DNA of 64,000 bases from Microbacterium sp. SL75 (GCF_026625865.1 NZ_CP113067.1:2108001-2172000), one strand, 5' to 3'; positions 9,726-18,356 are shown, numbered from the stretch's first letter. Numbers and translations: made by a program. Notes: generated by a model from the letters alone, not told the origin.

Positions 9726-10880
9726 GTGCTGATCGCCATCTCGAACACCCCCCGCGACTACGCCTGGGGCAGCCCGACCCTCATCGCCGACCTCGAGGGC
9801 CGCGAGCCCACCGGGGCGCCCGAGGCCGAGGTGTGGTTCGGCGACCACCCGGGTTCACCGGCCGAGGTGCACGACGGCTCGGGTCGCACGCTCGACGAGT
9901 GGCTGCCCGCCGCCGCGTCCGAGCGGGGCGTCCCCGGGAAGCTGCCCTACCTGCTGAAGCTGCTCGCGGCCGGTGCGCCGCTGTCGATCCAGGTGCACCC
10001 CTCGAAAGAGCAGGCGGCCCGGGGTTTCGCTCGCGAAGAAGAGGCCGGTGTCCCGCGCGACGCGGGCGAGCGCAACTACAAGGACGACAACCACAAGCCC
10101 GAGGTGATCGTCGCCCTCAGCGACACCTTCACCGCCCTGGCGGGGCTGCGTGATCTGGAGCGCACGCGTTCGCTCGTGGATGCCCTCGGCGACGCTCCCG
10201 CGGTGCGGGCTTTGCGCGCCCACCTCGCGGGTGACGACGCTCTGCGCTCGGCGATCGGCTGGCTGCTCGGGGGAGCCGAGCGAGCCGAGATCGAAGAGAT
10301 CGTGGATGCCGCGGCCTCTGCCGAGGCGCCCGGGTTCGCCGCCGAACTGGCCCTGACGCGGTCGCTGCACTCCGCCTACCCCGCCGACCCCGGCATCGTG
10401 GTCGCCCTGATGATGAATCTCGTCGAGCTGCGACGCGGCGAAGCGATCTTCGTACCGGCCGGCGTGCTGCACGCCTACGTCGCCGGTCTCGGCGTCGAGA
10501 TCATGGCCGCGAGCGACAACGTGCTGCGCGGGGGGCTGACCCCCAAGCACATCGATGTCGCCGAACTGCTCGGTCTCGTCGACTTCCGGCCGGCCGAGCC
10601 TCCGTTGCTCCGTCCGACCGCGTCGGGGGAGGGGGCCGAGATCTTCGCGCCGGGGATCGCCGACTTCGCGCTCGGCCACCTCGAGGCGGGCGGTGCGGGC
10701 AGCCTGGAGCTGCGCGGCATCGCGATCGCGCTTGGCGTGGCGGGCGAGACCGTGCTCACCGGAGCCTCGGGAGAGAACATCATCGTGCGTCCCGGCGAGG
10801 CCGCGCTCATCACCCCCGACGAGTCTCCTCTCGCGTCGGACGGCGGCGGCGAGGTCTTCGTGGCCATGCCGGGCGCCTGA
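9726..10880 (+). CDS. manA: Mannose-6-phosphate isomerase, class I
   Basis: Zinc enzyme interconverting fructose-6-phosphate and mannose-6-phosphate, feeding GDP-mannose for mannosylated envelope glycans. The 384-residue protein starts at GTG with LIAISNTPRDYAWGS. The type I zinc-ligand motifs are present: IQVHPSKEQAARGF, KDDNHKPEVIVAL (His/Glu) and FVPAGVLHAYVAG with the third His. MAASDNVLRGGLTPKHIDV matches the conserved C-terminal motif. In mycobacteria manA sits near whiB2, DUF3499 and a metallopeptidase-like gene, and the same neighbours follow here. Confidence 0.96.
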   Translation: MLIAISNTPRDYAWGSPTLIADLEGREPTGAPEAEVWFGDHPGSPAEVHDGSGRTLDEWLPAAASERGVPGKLPYLLKLLAAGAPLSIQVHPSKEQAARGFAREEEAGVPRDAGERNYKDDNHKPEVIVALSDTFTALAGLRDLERTRSLVDALGDAPAVRALRAHLAGDDALRSAIGWLLGGAERAEIEEIVDAAASAEAPGFAAELALTRSLHSAYPADPGIVVALMMNLVELRRGEAIFVPAGVLHAYVAGLGVEIMAASDNVLRGGLTPKHIDVAELLGLVDFRPAEPPLLRPTASGEGAEIFAPGIADFALGHLEAGGAGSLELRGIAIALGVAGETVLTGASGENIIVRPGEAALITPDESPLASDGGGEVFVAMPGA

Positions 10881-10946
10881 CGCCCGCGACACGCCGGGGC
10901 TGCCCGTGAAGGTTCATCTCGCCCTTGAGGGTTTACGATCCGCGAC

Positions 10947-10975
10947 TTGACTCAGCGGAATGACACGGGTGTAAT
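10947..10975 (+). promoter_or_regulatory. SigA-type promoter upstream of whiB2
   Basis: TTGACT (10947-10952) and TGTAAT (10970-10975) are separated by 17 bp, which is close to the housekeeping consensus and the clearest such promoter in the window. It would give whiB2 a leader of about 45 nt. Confidence 0.55.
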
Positions 10976-11026
10976 TATGACTGCGCGGAATCGCGTCATG
11001 GGGGCGTGAGCGAGGCGGAGGACGAG

Positions 11027-11350
11027 ATGGCGACATCGCAGTACCGGTCCGGTGTCCCGGAGAACTGGTTCGTCGACCCGGTGGACCTCGGTGTTCCCGG
11101 AGTCCGTCGCGACATCGACTCCACCGAAGAGAACACCCTCGCCTGGCAGACCGATGCTCTCTGCTCGCAGACCGACCCCGAGGCCTTCTTCCCCGAAAAG
11201 GGCGGTTCGACGCGCGACGCCAAGCGCATCTGCACCTCCTGCGACGTGAAGTCCGAGTGCCTCGAGTACGCGCTCCAGAACGACGAGCGCTTCGGTATCT
11301 GGGGTGGCCTCAGCGAGCGCGAGCGTCGCAAGCTCAAGCGGCGCGCCTGA
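11027..11350 (+). CDS. whiB2: WhiB-family iron-sulfur transcription factor (WhiB2/WhmD-like)
   Basis: WhiB proteins bind a 4Fe-4S cluster and act with the primary sigma factor; WhiB2 orthologues control septation and division. The 107-residue protein has the four cluster cysteines (Cys46, Cys69, Cys72, Cys78), the GIWGG turn at 90-94 and the basic tail RERRKLKRRA. The ATG at 11027 is preferred because GGAGG lies about 6 nt upstream; an in-frame GTG at 11006 would add seven residues but lacks a good RBS. The manA/DUF3499/metallopeptidase context matches the mycobacterial whiB2 locus, which supports the subfamily call. Confidence 0.9.
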   Translation: MATSQYRSGVPENWFVDPVDLGVPGVRRDIDSTEENTLAWQTDALCSQTDPEAFFPEKGGSTRDAKRICTSCDVKSECLEYALQNDERFGIWGGLSERERRKLKRRA

Positions 11351-11426
11351 CTTCGTCTTCCACGGTCCACTCCCTGAGTGATCCGGCAGCCGACGGCGCG
11401 GCGTTCGTGATCGCGGGGGAGCGCAC

Positions 11427-11441
11427 CTAGGCTGATCCGCG
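11427..11441 (+). repeat. 15-bp promoter-proximal repeat, copy 1 (-10 of glycosyltransferase gene)
   Basis: CTAGGCTGATCCGCG occurs here and again at 16267-16281, each time directly before a start codon. It includes the -10-like TAGGCT (11428-11433), which is 10 nt before the ATG at 11444. Confidence 0.5.
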
Positions 11442-11443
11442 TC

Positions 11444-14287
11444 ATGCCCGACCGTGTTCACGCCATCCTCGTCGTGCGTCCCGAAGGACGCACTCCTGCA
11501 GCGAACCATCTGGAGCGCACTCTGGCGGCTCTCGCCGCGCAGACCCGCCCCGTCGATGCGCTCACCATCGTCTTGTGCGGCGCCGACGCCGCTCTGCGCG
11601 ATCTCGCCGCATCCTCCGGCGCGGAGGGCGTCATCACGGCCCCGGCCGGCACCTCGTTCGCCGCGGCCACGGCGCTTGCCACGCCCCGCCTGACCGGCGA
11701 CGCCGTCTGGCTGCTCGCGCAGGACACCGCTCCCGACCCCGACGCGCTCGTACGTCTCGCGGGCGCCCTCGAACTCTCCCCGCCCCTCGTGGTCGCGGCC
11801 CCCAAGCTCGTGGCGTGGGACGACCGCGACGCGATCCTCTCGCTGGGCGTGAGCATGAACCGCTACGGCGGCACTGTCGAACTCGCCGCCGGCGAGCTCG
11901 ACCAGGGACAGCGCGACGGGGATGCCGACGTGCTCGGCGCCGACGTGCGGGGGCTGCTCGTGCGGCGAGACGCCTGGACGGTGCTCGGCGGTCTCGACCC
12001 CGCCCTCGGCGGTGCCGACGAGGGACTCGATCTCGGCGTGCGCGCCCGCCTCGCCGGTCATCTCGTCTCGCTCGTGCCCTCCGCCCGCGTCGCCGTCGCC
12101 GGAGACGGGGTGGCCGCCATGGCCCGCGGTCGACGTCGCGCTCGCCGCCGCGCCTTCGCGACGCGCACGGCCCAGCTGCACCGCCGACTCGTCTACGCCC
12201 CCGCCCCCGCGGTCGCCCTGCACTGGCTCTCGCTGCTGCCGCTCGCCCTGTGGCGCACGATCCTGCACCTGGTGACGAAAGTCCCCTACCGAGTGCTGCC
12301 CGAGTGGGGGGCGACGCTGCTCGTCATGGTCCGGCCCGCCGCCGTCGCCCGCGCCCGAGGCCGCATTCGCTCTTCGCGGAAGGTGGGGTGGTCGCGGCTC
12401 GCGCCCCTGCGCGTCACGCGCGCCGAGATGCGCCTGCGATGGGAGAGCGATGTCGCCGACCCCGATGCCCCGGTGCGCTCGGAACTGCGCTTCTTCGTCG
12501 GCGGGGGTGCCTGGGCGGTTCTCGGTGCCCTCGCGGTCTCGGCCGCCCTGTTCGCCCCGCTGCTCGCGTGGCCCGTCCTGGGCGGGGGCGCTCTGGCGCC
12601 GCTGCGACAGAACGTGGCCCAGCTCTGGCAGGACGCCGCCTGGGGGGCGCGCCCCCTCGGGCTCGATGCCATCGGGCCGGCGGATCCGTTCTCGGCCCTC
12701 GTCGCGGTCATCGGCTCGCTCTCGCCGGGGGAGCCGTCGCGCGCCTTCGTCGTGCTGTGGGTGCTCGCCCTGCCCCTCGCCGTCCTCGGCGGGTGGTTCG
12801 CGGCGACCCGGGTGACGGAGTCGTCGATGCTGCGCATCGTCGCCGGATTCGCCTGGGCCCTGGCCCCGACCTTCCTCGCCGCTCTCGTCGAGGGCCGGCC
12901 GGCCGGCGTGCTCGTGCACCTGCTGCTGCCCTGGCTCTTCTACGCCGCGAGCGTCGCCCACCGGTCGTGGGCCCCGGCGGGAGCGGCATCCCTCCTGCTC
13001 GTCGCCGTCCTCGCGTCGGCGCCCTCGCTGGCTCCGGCCGTCGTGGTGCTGTGGTCGGCGGCGCTCGTGGTCGTCGCCCTCGTGGCCGGTCGCGGCATCG
13101 CTCGGGTCGTCTGGCTGCTCGTCCCCTCGATCGTCGTGTTCGCCCCGCTCGTGTGGACGCAGGTGCGCGCGGGCAACCCCTGGGGCCTGCTCGCCGACCC
13201 CGGCATCGCCTACGCGGGGGCCGAGGCCTCCGCCACGCCGCTCGGTCGCGCACTGCTCGCGGCGGGCTTCCCCACCTCCGACCCGGGCGGGTGGGCGAGC
13301 CTGACCGGGGGGCCGGTGTGGTGGGTCGGCCTGCTCGTCGCGCCCCTCGCGGCTCTGGCCGTTCTCGCGGTCCTCACCCCGCGGTGGATCACGGCATCCG
13401 CCCTCATCGTCCTCACCGTGGTGGGGCTCGCCACCGCTTTCGCCGCCGTCGGCATCGCCGTGTCGTTCGATCACTCGGTCGCCGTGCCCCTGTGGCCGGG
13501 GGCGGGCTTGAGCCTCGCGTGGATCGGTCTGGTCGGTGCGGCCGTCATCACCCTCGACGCCGGGATCCCCGCTCGCGTGCGCGTCCTCCGACCGGTCGGT
13601 GCCCTGCTCGCGCTCGCGGCCCTCACCGTCTCGGTCGCCCCCGCTCTCACCGCCCAGACGGCCGGGACCGACAGCGGGCGCTCGGTGCTCACGAACGGGC
13701 CCGTCTCGACCCTCCCGGCGTTCGTCGCCGCCGAGGGGCGCGGGTCGCTCGACATCGGCACGATCGTCCTCGACCCCCGTGCCGACGGTCTGCGTGTGCA
13801 GGTCGTGTGGGGCGGTAGCGCCACCCTCTCGGGTCAGAGCACCGTCGAGGCCACGCGCACGACGGTCGACGACCAGGACGTCGAGCTCGCCGCCCTCGCG
13901 GCGGACCTCGTGACCCCCTCGGCCGACGACGTCGTCTCGCGCCTCGCGGAGCGCGGCATCTCGTTCGTGCTGCTCGAATCGGCTCCGGCCGGCGAGGACG
14001 ACGTGATCCGCGGAACGCGACTGGGAGCGGCCACCTCCCTCGACCAGCGCGACCTGCTCGACCCGGTGGGAGCGACCTCGCGCGGCGACCTCTGGCGCGT
14101 GAACACCGCCGTCACCCCGCGCCCGCCGCTCGACGAGCACCGCCTCACCCTGCAGCGTCTGGTGGCCTTCGGCTCCCTCGCCGTCGTCCTGATCGCCCTC
14201 CTGCTCGCCGTGCCGACCGCAGCGTCCCGACGGGTCGCACGCCGCACGCCCCGCATCGTGGGCCCGAACCCGGGAGGAGCCCGATGA
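11444..14287 (+). CDS. Large membrane glycosyltransferase (GT2 N-terminal domain plus polytopic C-terminal half)
   Basis: Protein of 947 residues. The first 250 residues look like a GT2 domain: VHAILVVRPEGRTPAANHLERT, VWLLAQDTAPDPDALV in place of the usual DDD, and GGLDPALGGADEGLDLGVRARLAGH, the GT2 signature for a positioning loop. From about residue 250 onward come at least ten TM helices and an extracytoplasmic C-terminal segment, ending with one TM helix and a basic tail. The DDD metal site is not obvious (QDTAPD), so activity may differ from canonical GT2. It overlaps the DUF5719 gene by ATGA, and this pair next to whiB2 recurs in actinobacteria as far as I recall. Probable envelope polysaccharide role; substrate unknown. 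Confidence 0.75.
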   Translation: MPDRVHAILVVRPEGRTPAANHLERTLAALAAQTRPVDALTIVLCGADAALRDLAASSGAEGVITAPAGTSFAAATALATPRLTGDAVWLLAQDTAPDPDALVRLAGALELSPPLVVAAPKLVAWDDRDAILSLGVSMNRYGGTVELAAGELDQGQRDGDADVLGADVRGLLVRRDAWTVLGGLDPALGGADEGLDLGVRARLAGHLVSLVPSARVAVAGDGVAAMARGRRRARRRAFATRTAQLHRRLVYAPAPAVALHWLSLLPLALWRTILHLVTKVPYRVLPEWGATLLVMVRPAAVARARGRIRSSRKVGWSRLAPLRVTRAEMRLRWESDVADPDAPVRSELRFFVGGGAWAVLGALAVSAALFAPLLAWPVLGGGALAPLRQNVAQLWQDAAWGARPLGLDAIGPADPFSALVAVIGSLSPGEPSRAFVVLWVLALPLAVLGGWFAATRVTESSMLRIVAGFAWALAPTFLAALVEGRPAGVLVHLLLPWLFYAASVAHRSWAPAGAASLLLVAVLASAPSLAPAVVVLWSAALVVVALVAGRGIARVVWLLVPSIVVFAPLVWTQVRAGNPWGLLADPGIAYAGAEASATPLGRALLAAGFPTSDPGGWASLTGGPVWWVGLLVAPLAALAVLAVLTPRWITASALIVLTVVGLATAFAAVGIAVSFDHSVAVPLWPGAGLSLAWIGLVGAAVITLDAGIPARVRVLRPVGALLALAALTVSVAPALTAQTAGTDSGRSVLTNGPVSTLPAFVAAEGRGSLDIGTIVLDPRADGLRVQVVWGGSATLSGQSTVEATRTTVDDQDVELAALAADLVTPSADDVVSRLAERGISFVLLESAPAGEDDVIRGTRLGAATSLDQRDLLDPVGATSRGDLWRVNTAVTPRPPLDEHRLTLQRLVAFGSLAVVLIALLLAVPTAASRRVARRTPRIVGPNPGGAR

Positions 14288-15675
14288 GCGAGCGTCGTCT
14301 GCTCCGTGTCGCCGCCACGAGCGCCCGCGTCATCGCCGGTGCGGCCGTGGCCACCGCCGCCGTCATCGGCACGGTCGTGGGAATCGCGGCTCCCTGGCCG
14401 CAGTACTCCGCAACGCCGGTGCGTGTGCAGGCCACCCCGACCCCCGGAGACACCCTCCTCGCGTGCGACGGTCCTCTGCTGGCACTCGGGCGCAGCGCCG
14501 ACTCTGCGGGCTCCCTGAGCGCGGCGGCCGCCCAGCAGGTCGTCAGCGGCCCCGCCGACGCGGACGCGACCACGACAGCCCTGAACGGGGCGACGGCCGA
14601 CTCCTCCGGCGACGCCGAGGCCCTGCGTGCCGCGCCCCGCGATCGCCTTCAGACGCCGCTGGCCGCCGCCGGGTCCGCCACGGCCGCCGCGAGCGACCTG
14701 ATCGGGTTCGCGGCATCCGCCTGCCGACCTCCTCTCGCGGAGTCGTGGCTGGTCGGGGGTGCCTCCACCACGGGGGCGAACGACCTCGTCGTGCTGGCGA
14801 ATCCCGGCGACGTCCCCGCGACCGTCCAGCTGTCGGTCTACGGGGCACAGGGCGTGTCGAGCCCGCCGAGCGGTCAGAATCTCGTGGTTCCCGCGGGCGG
14901 ACGCCGCGTGGTCCCTCTCGCGGGGCTCCTCCTCGGGGAGGAGAGTCCGGTCGTGCGCGTCGTCTCGTCGGGTGCACCGGTTCACGCCTCGCTCCAGGCC
15001 ACGCTGACGCGCCTGCTCCTTCCCGGCGGCGCCGACCAGGTCGCGCCGCTCGCTCAGGCGGACGCGCATCTGGTCATGCCGGGGGTGCAGGTGCTCGCCA
15101 CCGACGCCAGCCAGGCGGGCACGGTGCTGCGTCTGCTGTCGCCGGGGTCCGACGCCGCCGCGACGGTGACAGTGGTGCCGAACGACCCCGCGGTCAGCGC
15201 ACCCGCGCCCACCGACGTCCCCCTCACGTCGGGCCTTCCGACCTCGCTGAACCTGTCGGGGCTCGCCGCCGGTTCCTACACGGTGGACGTGACGGCCACG
15301 GCTCCCATCGTGGGCGCCACCTGGTCGACGACCGGCTTCGGCGAGGGAGCGGACTTCGCCTGGTACGTCCCCGCTCCCGAGATCTCGGCCCCCAGCACGA
15401 TCGCGGTCGCCGCGGGCGTGGGCGCGAACCTGGTGATCGCCGGCGCCTCGAGCGACACCACCGTCACGCTCACCCCCGCAGGCGCAGGCGCGCCCGTCAC
15501 CACGACCGTCGCCGCCGGAGCCAGCGTGGCCGTGCCCGTCGCCGCGGGCGTCTACCGGCTCGAGGCCGATTCTCCCGTGCGCGCGGCGGTGTCGTACGCC
15601 GGGGCGGGAGCGCTGGCCTCGTACCCGCTGTGGCCGGCGGATGCCGCGGCTTCGGCGCTCACGATCCTGCCCTAG
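14284..15675 (+). CDS. DUF5719 family secreted/anchored protein
   Basis: Protein of 463 residues with one N-terminal TM helix (about residues 16-38, VIAGAAVATAAVIGTVVGIA) and an extracytoplasmic remainder that is rich in Ala, Thr, Ser and Val with repeated beta-strand-like segments. The order of segments matches DUF5719, a domain of unknown function found beside large membrane glycosyltransferases in actinobacteria. The start overlaps the preceding gene (ATGA), so [11 protein letters not shown] is coupled and the two products probably work together at the outer face of the membrane. No catalytic motif was found. Confidence 0.75.
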   Translation: MSERRLLRVAATSARVIAGAAVATAAVIGTVVGIAAPWPQYSATPVRVQATPTPGDTLLACDGPLLALGRSADSAGSLSAAAAQQVVSGPADADATTTALNGATADSSGDAEALRAAPRDRLQTPLAAAGSATAAASDLIGFAASACRPPLAESWLVGGASTTGANDLVVLANPGDVPATVQLSVYGAQGVSSPPSGQNLVVPAGGRRVVPLAGLLLGEESPVVRVVSSGAPVHASLQATLTRLLLPGGADQVAPLAQADAHLVMPGVQVLATDASQAGTVLRLLSPGSDAAATVTVVPNDPAVSAPAPTDVPLTSGLPTSLNLSGLAAGSYTVDVTATAPIVGATWSTTGFGEGADFAWYVPAPEISAPSTIAVAAGVGANLVIAGASSDTTVTLTPAGAGAPVTTTVAAGASVAVPVAAGVYRLEADSPVRAAVSYAGAGALASYPLWPADAAASALTILP

Positions 15676-15697
15676 CGGTCCCGACGCCCGGGGCCGG

Positions 15698-16132
15698 TCA
15701 GAAGAAGCGGAACCGCTCGGGGCCCAGGTCCCACGGGTCGCGATCGAGGTACTCGGCGGCGGCGCGGAAGACCGCGCCCTCGATCATCATGCGGCGGTGC
15801 AGGTCGTCGTCGTGGTGGGGGTGTCCCAGGCGCTCGATGGGCACTCGGTACAGGATGATGCGCTTCTCTTCGCGCAGGACCGTCCATCGAGGGATGCCGT
15901 CGTCGGCGGCGGGCGGCATGATCCCGATCTCGAACGAGACTTCGCGCAGATCGGTCCATGCCGAACGGAGGAACTCCGCGGCCGCACCGACCGCGATGTC
16001 GAAGCGCTCGACGCGGGTGTCGATGGGGGGCAGCGGCGGGCGGACGACGGGACTGCGGTTCTCGCGGCCGTGACGACCGTGTCGCGAGGGGCGGGCCACC
16101 GGCCGCGCTTCCCGGGATCGACGACGCATCAT
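15698..16132 (-). CDS. Metallopeptidase-family (DUF1025/PF06262-like) protein lacking HExxH
   Basis: Soluble protein of 144 residues. The segments VERFDIAVGAAAEFLRSAW, RIILYRVPIERLG and YLDRDPWDL match the actinobacterial family represented by Rv3259. In active zincin-like relatives the helix carries HExxH; here the matching stretch reads LHRRMMIEGAVFRAAAEYL, so the first His is lost and only the Glu remains. It probably has a structural or regulatory role rather than proteolytic activity. The gene is divergent from DUF3499, as in mycobacteria. TAGGAT (16144-16139) is 6 nt before the ATG, which suggests a leaderless transcript. A second Met follows at codon 2. Confidence 0.75.
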   Translation of the reverse strand: MMRRRSREARPVARPSRHGRHGRENRSPVVRPPLPPIDTRVERFDIAVGAAAEFLRSAWTDLREVSFEIGIMPPAADDGIPRWTVLREEKRIILYRVPIERLGHPHHDDDLHRRMMIEGAVFRAAAEYLDRDPWDLGPERFRFF

Positions 16133-16138
16133 GGGCCC

Positions 16139-16144
16139 ATCCTA
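16139..16144 (-). promoter_or_regulatory. -10 hexamer of a leaderless promoter
   Basis: TAGGAT on the minus strand lies 6 nt before the ATG of the metallopeptidase-family gene; no RBS is present. Confidence 0.5.
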
Positions 16145-16266
16145 CGTTCGAGGCAGCGGCCCGCTCGCGCCCGTGCCGCGGCGCGAGTGCGCTCGAGGCT
16201 CCGGTCGCGCCGCGGGCCGGCATCCGGGCCCCCGGCGCGGCGTCGGGGCCGTGTCGGAGGGGCTGG

Positions 16267-16281
16267 CTAGGCTGATCCGCG
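16267..16281 (+). repeat. 15-bp promoter-proximal repeat, copy 2 (-10 of DUF3499 gene)
   Basis: Identical to 11427-11441 (CTAGGCTGATCCGCG). It abuts the ATG at 16282; TAGGCT at 16268-16273 is 8 nt from the start codon. Confidence 0.5.
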
Positions 16282-16488
16282 ATGCGCGACAGACTCTGCT
16301 CGAAAGTGGGATGCGCCCGCGAGGCGATGAGCACTCTCACCTACGATTACGGCGACCAGATGGCGGCCCTCGGCCCCCTCGGTCCCGCGGGCGACCCTCA
16401 CGCGCACGACCTCTGCGCGATCCACGCCGATCGGCTGTCGGTTCCCAAGGGCTGGGTGGTCGTGCGGCACGAGACGCTTCGCACCTGA
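16282..16488 (+). CDS. DUF3499 family protein
   Basis: Small protein of 68 residues beginning MRDRLCSKVGCAREAMSTLT, the hallmark of DUF3499 (Rv3258c family). The pattern CSKVGC near the start and LCAIHADRL near residue 45 suggests a Cys/His zinc site. Function is unknown. It is shorter than many homologues but keeps both ends. It sits between the divergent metallopeptidase-like gene and the convergent RDD gene, the usual neighbourhood near whiB2 and manA. The transcript is probably leaderless. Confidence 0.85.
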   Translation: MRDRLCSKVGCAREAMSTLTYDYGDQMAALGPLGPAGDPHAHDLCAIHADRLSVPKGWVVVRHETLRT

Positions 16489-16513
16489 GGCGGGGCGCTC
16501 TGGCCCGAGGGGG

Positions 16514-17344
16514 TCACGCGCGCTCGGTCAGGGCGGCGGCGCGCTCGTTCTCACGCAGCAGCGCGCGGTACTCGCGGTCCCGTCGCACCGACGACACGGC
16601 GCGGACGAGCCCTTCGGCATCCGACGGGGGAATCGGCGAGACGAAGGGGCGCACGGCTTCGGCGAGGGACGCTGCGACCCGGGTGCGGGCGGCGGGCTCG
16701 AGGGCGTCGGCGCCTCGCACGAACTGCGCCACGCGGGCGGCGAGGCGGTCGGGAAGCCGCGAGACGTCGGCGATCTCGGCCCAGGACTCCCAGCCCGGCG
16801 GCAGGCCCGGCGCGGGGGGAGGGAGGCGACGCGTGCGGGTGCGCTCGCTCGCCGTGCCGGCGAGCAGGTCGCCCAGTCGCTGAGCGCGCGGGGTGAACAT
16901 CCCCACGACCGCGGCGATCGCGCCGAGGGTGAACCACAGCTCGAGAACACCGGTCAGGGATCGGATGAGGGCCTGACGGAAGCCGGCGGCCCCGCCGTCG
17001 GTGCGTACGATCCGGGCTCCCACGGCGAGGCGACCGAGGCTCCTGCCGCGAGAGAGCGTCTCCACCGTGGTGGGGATCACGACGGTCACGAGCACGAGCA
17101 GCGAGATCACGCCGATGCGGACGGCGGCTTCCGGAAGGGTTCCCGCCGCGACCATCGTCGTCAGCAGCAGCGCTCCGCCGATCAGCAGTACCGCCCCGAT
17201 GAGGAAGTCGATGAGCGTTCCGAGCGCGCGCAGGAAGAAGCCGACGGGTTGGACGTCGAGGGCGACGGCCTCTCCGGTGAGCGTCTCGTCCGCACCCGTG
17301 TGCACGAGGGCGACCGCGGGAGAGGGGGTCGTCGACGAAGCCAT
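16514..17344 (-). CDS. RDD family membrane protein
   Basis: Protein of 276 residues. The N-terminal half has the RDD fold: VGFFLRALGTLIDFLIGAVLLIGG, then two further TM helices and RGRSLGRLAVGARIVRTDGG, where the conserved Arg and Asp residues lie. The C-terminal 130 residues are soluble and helical. The ATG at 17344 is preferred over a longer upstream reading because it begins the recognisable protein and leaves a 16-bp gap to the divergent SpoIIM gene. In mycobacteria RDD and SpoIIM proteins are encoded next to MoxR and DUF58 genes; here the MoxR operon lies 8 kb away. Function unknown, possibly transport. Confidence 0.85.
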   Translation of the reverse strand: MASSTTPSPAVALVHTGADETLTGEAVALDVQPVGFFLRALGTLIDFLIGAVLLIGGALLLTTMVAAGTLPEAAVRIGVISLLVLVTVVIPTTVETLSRGRSLGRLAVGARIVRTDGGAAGFRQALIRSLTGVLELWFTLGAIAAVVGMFTPRAQRLGDLLAGTASERTRTRRLPPPAPGLPPGWESWAEIADVSRLPDRLAARVAQFVRGADALEPAARTRVAASLAEAVRPFVSPIPPSDAEGLVRAVSSVRRDREYRALLRENERAAALTERA

Positions 17345-17360
17345 GCGTACAGTTGACCAC
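17345..17360. promoter_or_regulatory. 16-bp divergent intergenic region with overlapping promoters
   Basis: Only 16 bp separate the ATGs of the RDD and SpoIIM genes. TACAGT at 17348-17353 is 7 nt before the SpoIIM ATG, so that transcript is probably leaderless. Any promoter for the RDD gene must lie largely inside the SpoIIM coding sequence. Confidence 0.45.
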
Positions 17361-18356
17361 ATGGACCTCGATGCCCTCACGGCCGCCCGGCGCGAGGAGT
17401 GGGCGCGGCTCGACGAGCTGGGTCGTCGCAAGCGCCTCAGCGGTCCCGACGTGGACGAGCTGGTGACCCGCTATCGTGCGGCGTCGGCCGACCTGGCCGA
17501 CATTAAGACCTCCGCCGGACGCACGCCCGAAGGCGACTACGTCTCGATCCTGCTCGCGCGCACGCGCCTGCGCCTCACGGGCGTCCGCGACAACGTGCTG
17601 AAGCAGCTGCCGCGCTTCTTCGTCCTGCAGCTTCCGGCGGCGTTGTATCGCGTGCGCTGGAGCACCCTGGCTGTCACCGTCGGCTTCCTCGTGGTCTCGA
17701 GCCTCGTCGCCCTGTGGATCTCGAGCGACCCGGCCGCCGTCGCGGCCCTGGGTGAGAAGAGCCAGCTGCAGAACTACGCCGACGAGCAGTTCGTGAACTA
17801 TTACCGCGAGAACCCGAATGCGATCTTCGCGGGGTCCGTCTGGACGAACAACGCCTGGATCGCGGCGCAGTGCGTGCTGTTCGGCGTCACCGGACTCTGG
17901 CCCCTCGCGGTCATGATGCAGAACGCCGTCGGGGTGGGGACCTCGGCGGCGATCATGTTCTCGTTCGACCGCGGCGACCTGTTCTTCCAGTTCATCCTTC
18001 CCCACGGCCTGCTCGAGCTCACCGCGATCTTCGTCGCGGGCGCGGCGGGCCTGCAGATCTTCTGGGCCTGGGTCGCCCCCGGGCGGCGTTCGCGGGCGGC
18101 GGCGCTCGCCGCAGCGGGTCGATCGCTGGCCACCGTCGCCGTGGGGCTCGTCTTCGCCCTGGCCCTGTCCGGTCTCGTCGAGGGGTTCGTCACCCCGCGC
18201 GAGTGGCCGTGGCAGATCAAGATCGCGATCGGCGCTCTCGCCCTCGGTGTCTTCCTCTTCTACATGCTCTGGGTCGGTCGACGCGCGGTCCGCGCGGGCG
18301 AGACGGGCGACCTCACCGAGTACGAGGCCGGGACCCCCACGCTGACGGCGGGTTGA
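17361..18356 (+). CDS. Stage II sporulation protein M (SpoIIM) family membrane protein
   Basis: Protein of 331 residues with a helical N-terminal cytosolic part (MDLDALTAARREEWARLDEL), then about six TM helices between residues 95 and 310. The central segment, with NNAWIAAQCVLFGVTGLWPL and LPHGLLELTAIFVAGAAGL, carries the conserved HGLxE motif of the SpoIIM/DUF95 family. These organisms are non-sporulating, so the name only reflects homology; the actinobacterial members occur with RDD, DUF58 and MoxR proteins. The ATG at 17361 fits both homologues and the -10 at 17348. Confidence 0.9.
   Translation: MDLDALTAARREEWARLDELGRRKRLSGPDVDELVTRYRAASADLADIKTSAGRTPEGDYVSILLARTRLRLTGVRDNVLKQLPRFFVLQLPAALYRVRWSTLAVTVGFLVVSSLVALWISSDPAAVAALGEKSQLQNYADEQFVNYYRENPNAIFAGSVWTNNAWIAAQCVLFGVTGLWPLAVMMQNAVGVGTSAAIMFSFDRGDLFFQFILPHGLLELTAIFVAGAAGLQIFWAWVAPGRRSRAAALAAAGRSLATVAVGLVFALALSGLVEGFVTPREWPWQIKIAIGALALGVFLFYMLWVGRRAVRAGETGDLTEYEAGTPTLTAG

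Noticed and set aside
10952..14140. Minus-strand open frame of 1062 codons
   Set aside because: It lies antisense to the glycosyltransferase gene, has low-complexity Arg/Gly/Glu/Asp-rich sequence with no domain, and depends on the third-position GC bias of the real gene.
16133..16281. Possible gene between the metallopeptidase-like and DUF3499 genes
   Set aside because: Open frames there are short and Arg/Pro-rich; the region is better explained as a divergent promoter gap.
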